Shown in pieces: positions 36,990 to 45,763 of a DNA stretch of 64,000 nt. Location of the stretch: positions 1,166,001-1,230,000 of the forward strand of contig JBGVUE010000001.1 of NCBI GenBank assembly GCA_041861885.1. The letters run 5' to 3'. Source of the DNA: Haloimpatiens sp. FM7315. Its GTDB lineage: Bacteria; Bacillota; Clostridia; Clostridiales; Clostridiaceae. The notes beneath the pieces are model-generated. The model worked only from the letters and a program-made list of their open reading frames with translations. It was not told where the DNA came from and did no database searches. Made by a program: the position numbers and the translations under genes. The number at the start of each line of letters is the position of its first letter. The first letter of the stretch is position 1.

Positions 36990-38154
36990 GTGAAAGATTT
37001 AAGTTTAGATAATTTGACATATGAAAATAAAAAGATGATTTCGAGAAAGGAAAGGAGATTGACAAAAAAGTTAAAAAAAGATCAAATAAGAAGAGAAAAT
37101 TTAAGACATTTTTTTATTGATTGCAGTTCTTTCGTCTATGTACACAAGTTTAGTGTTCTTTGATATACCATATATTTCAGAGCTTAGAGATATATACATA
37201 GAAACTGCTATGACAACAGCTACACATCAGTGGCTTGCCACTTTATTTTTCCCTGATTCTTTAATAAACAGGGTTATGAGTAAAAAAGTAGATAATTCAA
37301 ATTTAATAGCAATCACTGAGGTAAAAAAACATGAAAATAATACTACAAATAATGATAAAGATAATAAATCTTATGGCAGTAATGGACAAGCTTTAGACAT
37401 TTTAAATCAACGGGATTTAAAAATTGGAGACAAAGACTATGCGGGAAACAAAGTTATTATAAACGATTTAGAACAAGGAATTATAATATCTGAGGTTAAA
37501 GGGGACAAGTTTAAGGGGAAAATTGCATTGATTGATGATCCTAAGAGAGTTTTTATAGGGACTACTGATAAAAAAAGAGTTTCAGGAAGAACAATTTTAG
37601 ATTTTCTTAGTATGAATGATGCAGTTTTAGGCATTAATGCTAGCGGATTTAGAGATGAAGGTGGAGTAGGAAACGGAGGAGACATTATAGGTATTACTTA
37701 TTCTAAGGGAGAAAAATGGGGTACCTATACGAATATGTACGGAACTATTGCTTTTGATAAAAATGACAGGTTAATAGTTGGTGGCATAGAAAACTGGGAC
37801 AAATATGATGTTAGAGATGGAGCTCAGTTTTCACCAGTTTTGATTTCTAATAATAAAAAGGTAATAAACGGGTCTGCAGGTTGGGGTTTGCAGCCGAGAA
37901 CTGTTGTAGGCCAAAGAAGAGATGGAGCAGTACTACTCTTAGTTATAGATGGAAGACAACCTCTTCATAGTTTAGGAGCAACTATGGAGGATTGTGCAGA
38001 GATAATGCAGTCTTATAAAGCTGTAACAGCAGCAGCTTGTGATGGAGGGTCATCTTCAATTATGGGATATAAGGGCGAAATTCTAAATAAATGTTCTTCA
38101 CCTTCTAAAGTTGGAAGACTTTTGCCTAATGCTTTTTTAATAAGAAAAAAATAA
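36990..38154 (+). CDS. Membrane-anchored phosphodiester glycosidase (NAGPA domain), two frameshifts
   Basis: GTG 36990 after GGAGG. The frame breaks at A7 (37073-37079) and again at T7 (37109-37115). With eight bases in each run the N-terminus reads KKRSNKKRKFKTFFLLIAVL, a basic stretch leading into one membrane segment, and joins the 345-codon body. That body carries the NAGPA domain with VLGINASGFRDEGG, LVIDGRQ and CDGGSSSIM. This family hydrolyses N-acetylglucosamine-1-phosphodiester links and, in bacteria, is thought to act on exopolysaccharide or wall polymers outside the cell. Confidence 0.83.
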
Positions 38155-38182
38155 AAAAGAGCCCTTTAAATGGGCTCTTTTT
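38154..38182. terminator. Bidirectional terminator
   Basis: AAAGAGCCC and GGGCTCTTT stem with AT loop, overlapping the degV stop on the minus strand. Confidence 0.85.
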
Positions 38183-39014
38183 CAATTACTACTCCTAAAA
38201 GACCTGGACCTGTGTGAACACCAGCTACAGGACTTATATCACCTATATCTATCTGAGTTATGTTTTCATTGCTTTTTAGGTTTTCATAAAATTCAGTACC
38301 TTCTTTTAAAGCACCACCATGCATTACCCAGACTTTACCTTTTGAGTTAGCTAATTCGTTTTCAACTATTTCCATAAGTTTATTTTTTGCTTGTTTCTTA
38401 CCTCTAACTTTACAATGGGTGTAATATATTCCATCTTCGTTTATAGATATTATAGGCTTTATATTCAAAAGTTGACCTAGAGTACCAGAAACTTTTCCAA
38501 TTCTACCGCCTTTTATTAGGTATTCTAAAGTATCCACCATATAATACACTTTAATGTTATCTCTAATTTTAGGAAGAGAAGATATGATTTCATTATAACT
38601 CTTTCCTTCTTTTATCATTTCTCCGCAGCGTATTATTTGTGCACCGGCACCAAGAGTAAGAGATTTTGAATCGAAAACTGTTATATCCATATTTGTATGA
38701 TCACTTGCTGCAAGTTTTAAGGTATTATAAGTTCCTGAAAGTCCTGAACTTATTGGTATTATAATAGCATGAGTATATCCTTCTTTTTCAAGCTCATTAA
38801 AAAGATTGTGCATTTCAGAAATGGAAGGCAAAGAGGTGTGAGGAACCTCTACTTTTAAATTGTCATAAACCTCCTGAGGAGTTATGTTTACTCTATCAAT
38901 AAACTCTTTATCTTTATATATTATTTTCAGATGAAGTATTTTTACATCGTAGTTGTCTATATATTTTTTATCTAAATCACAGGTACTGTCTGCAATTAAA
39001 GCTATCTTTTCCAA
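38166..39014 (-). CDS. DegV-family fatty-acid-binding protein
   Basis: 282 aa. N-terminal IALIADSTCDL, the PHTSLPS loop, the SSGLSGTYN segment and the YLIKGGRIGKVSG motif are diagnostic. In Firmicutes such proteins (FakB) present fatty acids to FakA kinase for phospholipid synthesis. No fakA is adjacent. The 320 bases upstream to 39337 contain no gene that I can recognise. Confidence 0.92.
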   Translation of the reverse strand: MEKIALIADSTCDLDKKYIDNYDVKILHLKIIYKDKEFIDRVNITPQEVYDNLKVEVPHTSLPSISEMHNLFNELEKEGYTHAIIIPISSGLSGTYNTLKLAASDHTNMDITVFDSKSLTLGAGAQIIRCGEMIKEGKSYNEIISSLPKIRDNIKVYYMVDTLEYLIKGGRIGKVSGTLGQLLNIKPIISINEDGIYYTHCKVRGKKQAKNKLMEIVENELANSKGKVWVMHGGALKEGTEFYENLKSNENITQIDIGDISPVAGVHTGPGLLGVVIEKEPI

Positions 39015-39337
39015 AGTACAACCTCCCTATAAACATGATATAGTTTTAAAGACTATATATTAATATATTAACATAATACCACCTAGTAAACCATAAGGCA
39101 ACAATAAATTTTTTACTTAGTAAATATTACATAATATATTTTAAAATGATTTATTATATGGAATTATTATTCTAGTTATTATTTGTATTATAAATAATCT
39201 CTATACACAAATAAATTGAAATAAATTCAATAAAAAGAAAAATTATTTAACCTGTACATTATAAAGTATATAATATATATTGAAACTTGGAAATAGTTTT
39301 AGAAAACTTGATTTATAAAATAACAAGGAGGGATATT

Positions 39338-40056
39338 ATGTACATTGTAGACTATACTTCAGATGATTTTAAGAATTTGTCAAATAAAGTTGATACTGTG
39401 ATAATTCCTGTAGGTTCAGTAGAAGCTCACGGCCATCATCTTCCACTTGGAACAGACATATTTTCTCCAATGCTTTTTGTGAAAAAATTGATGAAAAAAT
39501 TGGAGATAAGATATGGATTGCACCAGCAATCGCCTATGGACAAAGCTATGATTTATCAATATATAAAGGGACTGTTTCAGTGCCCTCAGAGGTCATGGCG
39601 GAATACATTTATCATGTGTGCAAAAGTTTCTACGAAAATGGTCTTAAAAATATAATATTTTTAAATGGGCATGGTGGAAATATAACTGCCTTAGGTTTGG
39701 CTGCTGAAAAATTAGTAAATTTAGGTGCAGTTATAATGACTATTAATTGGTGGATGGACTTTTCTAAAGATATTTTAACTATAACTGAAGGGCAAGGTCA
39801 TGGTGGAGAAGATGAAACTTCTGCAATCTTATATTACAATGAAAAATTAGTTAAAATGGATAAAGCTTTAAAGAATACAAATAAACAATTATATCCTGTA
39901 AGATTTAAGGATAGAGGAAAGACTATATTTAAAGATGCTATAACAGGAGATGCGACTTTAGCTTCAAAAGAAAAAGGAGAGAAAATTTTTGCTTTGCTAG
40001 AAGATAAAATAATAAATAGAATAGCGCTTATGCAGCAAAAAATTTATTTTAAATAG
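39338..40056 (+). CDS. Creatininase-family amidohydrolase, frameshifted
   Basis: ATG 39338 after AAGGAGGG. The frame breaks at a T5 run (39474-39478); a sixth T restores FCEKIDEKIGDKIW and the following IYKGTVSVPSEVMAEY. The result is about 239 aa. Metal ligands appear in PVGSVEAHGHHLPLGTD (first Glu and His) and in FLNGHGGN and GQGHGGEDETS. These enzymes open cyclic amides or formamides, as in creatininase and mycofactocin/riboflavin amidases; the substrate here is unknown. Confidence 0.85.
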
Positions 40057-40145
40057 TTAATATTGAAACACTAAAAGATAACTCCTGAAGTTTTCCTAAT
40101 AAAGTCTAATATATGCCTATAGTTTTAAAAGAAAGGGGATTATAA

Positions 40146-40907
40146 ATGAATATATTAATTACTAATGATGATGGAATAAGTGCTAAAGGTATAAGAGCTT
40201 TAGCAAAGGAGGTTATAAAAAAACATAATATTATAATAGTTGCGCCAAGGGAGCAGCAAAGTGCTTCTAGTCATTCTATATCAATAAATAAGCCTTTAAA
40301 AATAAGAAAAGAGAAGTTAGAGGATTTAGATTGCATGGCCTATAGTTTAGTTGGAACACCGGCAGATTGTACTCAAGCTGGTTTGTCTTTGCTTGGTGAA
40401 AATATTGATCTTGTTATATCAGGAATCAATAGGGGAGCTAATTCAGGTACAGATGTACTGTACTCTGGTACGGTTTCTGCAGCTACTGAAGGTGCACTTT
40501 ATGGAGTGCCATCTATTGCAATTTCTATGCAGGTTGATTTTAATAAAGATGATGAAGATTATGGTAAAGCTGCAAAATGGATAAGTGTTATACTTGAAAT
40601 GGTTCAAGATAAGTGTTTAAGAGATGATGTAGTTCTTAATATTAATGTTCCTAATGTAAGGGAAGAGGAAATAAAAGGTGTTAAGGTTTGTAGAATGGGA
40701 AAAGCTACTTATAAATCTAGGTATATACTAATAGAGGATAAAGAAGATAAAGTATATTTAAAAAATGGAATTAGGAATGAAAGTAAAGATAAGGATACGG
40801 ACTTATATTTTTTATCACAGGGTTATGTAACTGTAACTCCCTTACATTTTGATTTTACTAATTTTAATATTATTAAAGAAATAACAAATATAATAGAGGG
40901 AAAATAA
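40146..40907 (+). CDS. surE: 5'/3'-nucleotidase SurE
   Basis: 253 aa. ITNDDGISAKGI holds the metal Asp pair, GTPADC and SGINRGANSGTDVLYSGTVSAATEG (core SGINRGANSGTDVLYSGTVS) are the family hallmarks. It removes phosphate from nucleoside 5'- and 3'-monophosphates in stationary phase. ATG 40146 follows AAAGGGG. Probably monocistronic. Confidence 0.95.
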   Translation: MNILITNDDGISAKGIRALAKEVIKKHNIIIVAPREQQSASSHSISINKPLKIRKEKLEDLDCMAYSLVGTPADCTQAGLSLLGENIDLVISGINRGANSGTDVLYSGTVSAATEGALYGVPSIAISMQVDFNKDDEDYGKAAKWISVILEMVQDKCLRDDVVLNINVPNVREEEIKGVKVCRMGKATYKSRYILIEDKEDKVYLKNGIRNESKDKDTDLYFLSQGYVTVTPLHFDFTNFNIIKEITNIIEGK

Positions 40908-40933
40908 AGCTAGCTATATAAATATTATTAAAA

Positions 40934-40979
40934 AATAAAACAAAAACTGTTCTTTTTCTAGAACAATTTTTGTTTTATT
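40934..40979. terminator. Bidirectional terminator
   Basis: A 20-base stem AATAAAACAAAAACTGTTCT against AGAACAATTTTTGTTTTATT, one mismatch, between surE and the convergent polyferredoxin. Confidence 0.82.
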
Positions 40980-40996
40980 GGATTTAGTCTTAAAGG

Positions 40997-41639
40997 TTAT
41001 TTAATTGATTTTTTAGGGCAAAAATATACGCAAACTCCACATTGAATACAGTCCTTATCTATTATAGAAGCATTTTTATATTCGTAAGGAGATATACCCA
41101 TTGGACATTTTTTCTCGCAGATTTTACAAGATACACAGGAACTATCTACTTTAAGAAGAGAGGAAGCGTTTTTTTGTTTTTAAAGGATGCTATTAATGCT
41201 GCAATGCTTCCCATAGGGCAAAAGCTACACCAAGTCCTGTGATTAAAAAATAAAGAAAGAGCAAGGCCTATTAATGTAGTAACAACTATAAGCCTGTAGA
41301 ATACGAAGCCCATTTTATATAAATTACCAAAGTTTTGTATCATTCCTAGTGTAAAAACTGTAAGCATAAGAACTGTAACAAAAACTCTAAAATATTTTGA
41401 TTTTAAAATATCAGGAGTTTTATTTTTTTACTAAATTTAGATACTACATTATCATAAAAACTACCTCTTGGGCAAAAATTTCCACACCAAAATCTTCCTC
41501 TAAAAAAAGACAGAAATATAGGCCCTACCATACATATTATTGCAATTAATCCGATTCTGAAATCAAATAATCCCCCAATTATAAAAAATAATAAAATAAT
41601 ATAAGAATACTTTTTCCAAATAGACAATAGATTGTTCAC
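40997..41639 (-). CDS. Membrane 4Fe-4S polyferredoxin (NapH-like), two frameshifts
   Basis: GTG 41639, eight bases after GGAGG. Breaks occur at T7 runs (plus-strand 41423-41429 and 41169-41175); eight bases in each give one protein of about 214 aa. Membrane segments carry two CxxxCP motifs (WCGNFCPRGSF, WCSFCPMGSI), and the C-terminus has two ferredoxin clusters (CVSCKICEKKCPMG, CIQCGVCVYFCP). It should pass electrons at the membrane. A CsoR-like palindrome lies 27 bases upstream of the start. Confidence 0.82.
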
Positions 41640-41665
41640 CCTCAATACCTCCAGTAATAATTATT

Positions 41666-41682
41666 GTACCCCACAGGGGTAT
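41666..41682. promoter_or_regulatory. CsoR/CstR-like operator
   Basis: GTACCCCACAGGGGTAT, a palindrome TACCCC-ACA-GGGGTA, matches the form of operators of the CsoR family (copper, persulfide or formaldehyde sensors). It sits in the promoter region of the polyferredoxin gene. Confidence 0.6.
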
Positions 41683-41803
41683 CTAAAAACATTATAGTAA
41701 ATATTTAAAGTTAAGTCAATTGTTATTTTTATGAAAAATTAACGCATAATCTTAAAGTTCAATGGAAATATAAAATTAGGATGAATTCAAGGAGGATATA
41801 GAG

Positions 41804-42825
41804 ATGTTTGTTCCTAAAAGAATTATTTTTGAAAAGGGTAGTTTAGATTATAATAGAGCTAAAAATATTTATGATTTTTTTAAGAAGAATGATTCAGTAG
41901 AAATGATAAATATTACATCTAACAGAGTTAAAGAAAATATACCAGGTAGTAACTTACATGATTTTTACATAGAAGGCAAAAAAACCTTAGTAGTTGGAAT
42001 AAAAAAAGGCTTTAAATATCAATCTTGTAAACCCTCTGCTAATTATCAGCTTCCACTAGTTTCAGGATGTACTGGTAAGTGCCAGTATTGTTATTTAAAT
42101 ACTAATTTAGGTTATAAACCTTATGTAAAGATATATGCAAATTTGGAAGATGTGCTTAATAAGGCTCATGAATATATAATTGAAAGAAATCCTGAAATAA
42201 CTGTTTTTGAAGGCTCTGCTACATCTGATCCTGTTTCAGTAGAACCATATACTCACTTATTAGAAGATACAATAAAATTTTTGGAAATAGTTCTAAGGGA
42301 AGATTTAGATTTGTAACTAAATATGATGATGTGGATTCCCTTTTAAACATTGAACATAATGGAAACACAGAAATAAGATTTACCATAAATACAAATAAAG
42401 CTAAAAAAGAATTTGAAAGTAGAACTTCATCAATTGATAAAAGAGTAGATGCCAGTGTAAAATTATTAAAAGCAGGGTATCCTATAGGCTTTATAATAGC
42501 GCCAGTTTTTATTTATGAAGGATATAAGGAGGATTATAAAAATCTATTGTTAGATTTAAAGAATAAATTGCCACAAAATCTTGATTTACCAATAAGTTTT
42601 GAAGTTATATCACATAGATATACAAAAAGAGCAAAGGATATAATAAATGAAATTTTTAAAGAAAATACACTTCCAATGAATGATAATGAGAGACAGTACA
42701 AATATGGGCAATTTGGATATGGAAAATACATATATAATAAACAGAATTTAGAGGATATGAAGGAATTTTTTCTAAAAGAGATAAAGGAGATATTTCCTAA
42801 AGCTATTATAAAATATATAATATGA
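41804..42825 (+). CDS. splB: Spore photoproduct lyase, frameshifted
   Basis: ATG 41804 after AGGAGG. The frame breaks at T5 (42278-42282); a sixth T restores FFGNSSKGRFRFVTKYDD and a protein of about 340 aa. The radical-SAM Cys are Cys89, Cys93 and Cys96 in SGCTGKCQYCYLNT. It repairs 5-thyminyl-5,6-dihydrothymine in germinating spores. The position matching the B. subtilis hydrogen-donor Cys141 is Ala139 here (FEGSATSD); Cys75 is the only other nearby cysteine. Confidence 0.9.
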
Positions 42826-42826
42826 T

Positions 42827-42862
42827 AATTAAGACCTAGAAAAAATATTCTAGGTCTTAATT
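42827..42862. terminator. Bidirectional terminator
   Basis: AATTAAGACCTAGAA and TTCTAGGTCTTAATT form a perfect 15-bp stem between splB and the convergent lysA. Confidence 0.88.
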
Positions 42863-42866
42863 AAGT

Positions 42867-44165
42867 TTAATTTATAGTTATTTCATTTTTTATGATGTCT
42901 TCAAAGGATTCTCTTTTGCATATTAATTTGGATTTACCTTCTTTAACTAAAACTATTGCAGGTTTAGGGGCTTTGTTGTAATTACTGGACATAGAATAGC
43001 AATATGCACCAGTTGACAATACTGCTAGTACATCTCCAGATGTAACCTTTGGTATATCTACATTATGTATTAGAATATCTCCTGATTCACAGCATTTTCC
43101 TGCAATTGTAACTGTTTCTTCTATAGGATTAGCTGCTTTGTTCGCTAATATACATGAATAACTAGCATTGTATAAAGATGGTCTTATGTTGTCTGTCATG
43201 CCTCCATCAACGGAAATATATTTTCTTATTCCAGGAATCTCTTTTATAGCACCTATTTTGTACAGGGTGGTTCCAGCATTTCCTATAATGGAGCGACCTG
43301 GCTCTATTATTAGTTTTGGAAGGCTTAAATCTAGCCTTTCACAGTTTTCTTTAACTCTAGCTAATATTATTTCACAGAAATCTTCAATAGAAAGGGGATC
43401 ATCTGTATCAGAGTAATATATGCCAAAACCACCACCTAAGTTAAGTTCATATAAAGAAAGATTTTTTTCATCTTTAATTTTCTTTAATAGTTCTGTCATT
43501 ATTACAATGGCGTTTTCATATCCTTTTGTATCAAATATTTGGGAACCTATATGGCAATGCAGTCCAACAAGGTTTAAACCCTTCATATTTTTAATTTCTT
43601 CTATTATATTAAAGAGATTGTGGCTTAAAATATTGAAACCAAATTTAGAATCAATTTGTCCAGTTTTTATGTATTCATGAGTGTGAGCCTCTATACCAGG
43701 GGTTATTCTTAAAAGTATGTCTTGAGTTTTTGAAAGGCTCATTGCTATTTCATTTATAGTTCTAAGTTCATAAATATTGTCTACCACAAATCTGCCTATT
43801 CCTAAGTCTAGTCCAAGTTTTATTTCCTCATAGCTTTTGTTGTTTCCGTGAAAGTATATTTTATCCATTGGAAAGTTGCTTTTATAAGCAGTGTATAATT
43901 CACCACCGGATACTACATCTAAGTTTAAATTTTCTTCTTTTATTATTTCACACATAGCTAAAGTTAAAAAGGCTTTACCAGCATAAGCTACTTTATTTCC
44001 TGTTTCAATTTTAAAGGCTTTAGCATATTTTCTACATTTTTCTCTTATTAAATTTTCATCTAATACAAATAAAGGGGTGCCAAACCTTTCTACAAGAGAA
44101 GCAGTTGATACATTTCCAATTAAAAGTTCGTTGTTTTCTATAGTAATATTACCTAATAATTGCAT
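42867..44165 (-). CDS. lysA: Diaminopimelate decarboxylase
   Basis: 432 aa. The PLP lysine lies in VAYAGKAFL; HCHIGSQIF, LNLGGGFGIYY, IEPGRSI and GKCCESGD are the fold-III decarboxylase motifs, with the last giving the Cys from the other subunit. It makes lysine from meso-diaminopimelate, the final pathway step. It follows the aspartokinase gene by 15 bases, so both are under the lysine riboswitch. Confidence 0.95.
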   Translation of the reverse strand: MQLLGNITIENNELLIGNVSTASLVERFGTPLFVLDENLIREKCRKYAKAFKIETGNKVAYAGKAFLTLAMCEIIKEENLNLDVVSGGELYTAYKSNFPMDKIYFHGNNKSYEEIKLGLDLGIGRFVVDNIYELRTINEIAMSLSKTQDILLRITPGIEAHTHEYIKTGQIDSKFGFNILSHNLFNIIEEIKNMKGLNLVGLHCHIGSQIFDTKGYENAIVIMTELLKKIKDEKNLSLYELNLGGGFGIYYSDTDDPLSIEDFCEIILARVKENCERLDLSLPKLIIEPGRSIIGNAGTTLYKIGAIKEIPGIRKYISVDGGMTDNIRPSLYNASYSCILANKAANPIEETVTIAGKCCESGDILIHNVDIPKVTSGDVLAVLSTGAYCYSMSSNYNKAPKPAIVLVKEGKSKLICKRESFEDIIKNEITIN

Positions 44166-44180
44166 ATAAATTCCTCCATT

Positions 44181-45380
44181 TTATAGATTAAATTCTTTTG
44201 CCATTAATTCAATAGCTTTTATTTTATCACTGCTATTTAGGGCACAAGTTATGCGTATTTCTGATGTTGTTATCATCTTTACATCTATATGGTTTTCTTT
44301 AAAAGCTTTAAACATTCTAGCCGCCACTCCGGAAGTTGATTTCATACCTATTCCTACTATAGAAAATTTAGTTATGTTTCTGTCAAGACTTATGCTACTA
44401 GTATAGCCAAGGGATGATAAAACCTCTTTGCATTCTTCAAAATCTAATTTAGGAATAGTGAAAGATATATTTACTTTTCCCATTAGAGGAGCTGTTTGAC
44501 TTATCATGTCAATATTTATATTTTTACTGCCTATATTTTCAAATAACTCAGATAAAATATTTATATCATTATCAATGTCTTTAAGAGTTATTGCCACATC
44601 ATCATCGCTAGTTGCTATTCCTGTTACTGGTTTAGTTTCCATATTCATATCTATTTCCTCCCTTATAATTGTTCCTTGAACATTACTGTTACTTAGTCCT
44701 ACATAAATTGGTATATTGTATTTTTGGGCAAGTTCTATAGAACGAGAATGCATTATTTGAGCACCTAAACTTGCCATTTCAAGTATTTCTTCATAGTCTA
44801 TAGAATCTAATTTTTTAGCATTTTTGTATAATCTTGGGTCTACGTTGTATATACCATCTACATCTGTATATATTTCACATATACCTTTAAGTTTTGCAGC
44901 TATAGCAACAGCCGTGGTATCAGAGCCTCCTCTTCCTAGTGTTGTAACATCTCCCTCTGAATTAATTCCCTGAAAACCGGCTACAACAACAATTTTATCT
45001 TCTCTTAAAGCTTTTGAAATTTTACTTTCATCAATATCATCTATGAAAGATTTTCCATAGGTTCCTGAGGTCTTTATTCCAATTTGATTATAGGTAAAGC
45101 TTATAGCATTATATCCCATAGATTTTAAAGTCATTGCAAGTAAAGAACTTGAAACTATTTCTCCAGTGGATAAAAGTACATCCAATTCTCGTTTGTCTGG
45201 GTTTTTTGTTACTGAATTAGCTAGGTTTAGTAGGTTGTCAGTAGTATCTCCCATTGCAGATACTACAACTACAATTTTGTCACCTTTATTTTTCCTTTTT
45301 ATTAAAGTTTCAGCAACATTTTTGATTTTTTCAATGCTTGCAACTGAACTTCCACCATATTTTTGAACCACTATTGACAA
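44181..45380 (-). CDS. Aspartokinase (lysine-regulated type)
   Basis: 399 aa from TTG 45380, six bases after GGGGTG. Kinase signature VQKYGGSSV, then VVVSAMGDTTDNLL, TLGRGGSDTTAVA and the C-terminal pair of ACT domains (from about 265) for feedback. It phosphorylates aspartate at the head of the lysine, threonine and methionine pathway. Its leader is a lysine riboswitch and its partner gene is lysA, so it is the lysine-controlled isozyme. Confidence 0.93.
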   Translation of the reverse strand: MSIVVQKYGGSSVASIEKIKNVAETLIKRKNKGDKIVVVVSAMGDTTDNLLNLANSVTKNPDKRELDVLLSTGEIVSSSLLAMTLKSMGYNAISFTYNQIGIKTSGTYGKSFIDDIDESKISKALREDKIVVVAGFQGINSEGDVTTLGRGGSDTTAVAIAAKLKGICEIYTDVDGIYNVDPRLYKNAKKLDSIDYEEILEMASLGAQIMHSRSIELAQKYNIPIYVGLSNSNVQGTIIREEIDMNMETKPVTGIATSDDDVAITLKDIDNDINILSELFENIGSKNINIDMISQTAPLMGKVNISFTIPKLDFEECKEVLSSLGYTSSISLDRNITKFSIVGIGMKSTSGVAARMFKAFKENHIDVKMITTSEIRITCALNSSDKIKAIELMAKEFNL

Positions 45381-45402
45381 TGTAATCACCCCTTATTTTA
45401 AT

Positions 45403-45440
45403 AAAAAAATACACAGCAAAGGACACCTTTACTGTGTATA
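45403..45440 (-). terminator. Riboswitch terminator
   Basis: ATACACAGCAAAGG and CCTTTACTGTGTAT hairpin followed on the minus strand by seven Ts, between the aptamer and the aspartokinase start. This is the expression platform that stops transcription when lysine is bound. Confidence 0.85.
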
Positions 45441-45469
45441 TACATATATTCTATGTTATATAGTAGCAG

Positions 45470-45650
45470 TGTACCTTTGTAGCTCTCCACTAAAAATTAA
45501 ATAGTGACAGTTTTTAACATATTATGTTAAAAACCAAGAAATAAATTCGCCAATTTATTTCTTTCGGCCATAATCCCTTTTCTTATTTCTAAACATGTGC
45601 CCACTAAAAATAAGTACTTATGATTTACAGCACCTCTACCATAGGTTACC
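45470..45650 (-). promoter_or_regulatory. Lysine riboswitch (L-box)
   Basis: Read on the minus strand it contains, in order, TAGAGGTGC, AAGGGATTATGGCCGAAAG, CTGTCACTATT and AGTGGAGAGCTAC, the conserved strands of the L-box aptamer. It is followed by a terminator and then aspartokinase-lysA. Confidence 0.92.
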
Positions 45651-45763
45651 TAAAATATTCAATTTTAATCTAAGTAATTTAAATAATATTATAGTCAATT
45701 AAAAAAATTCTGTCAATAGGAAATTTATACATATTCAATAATTATAATAAAAATACATTTAAA

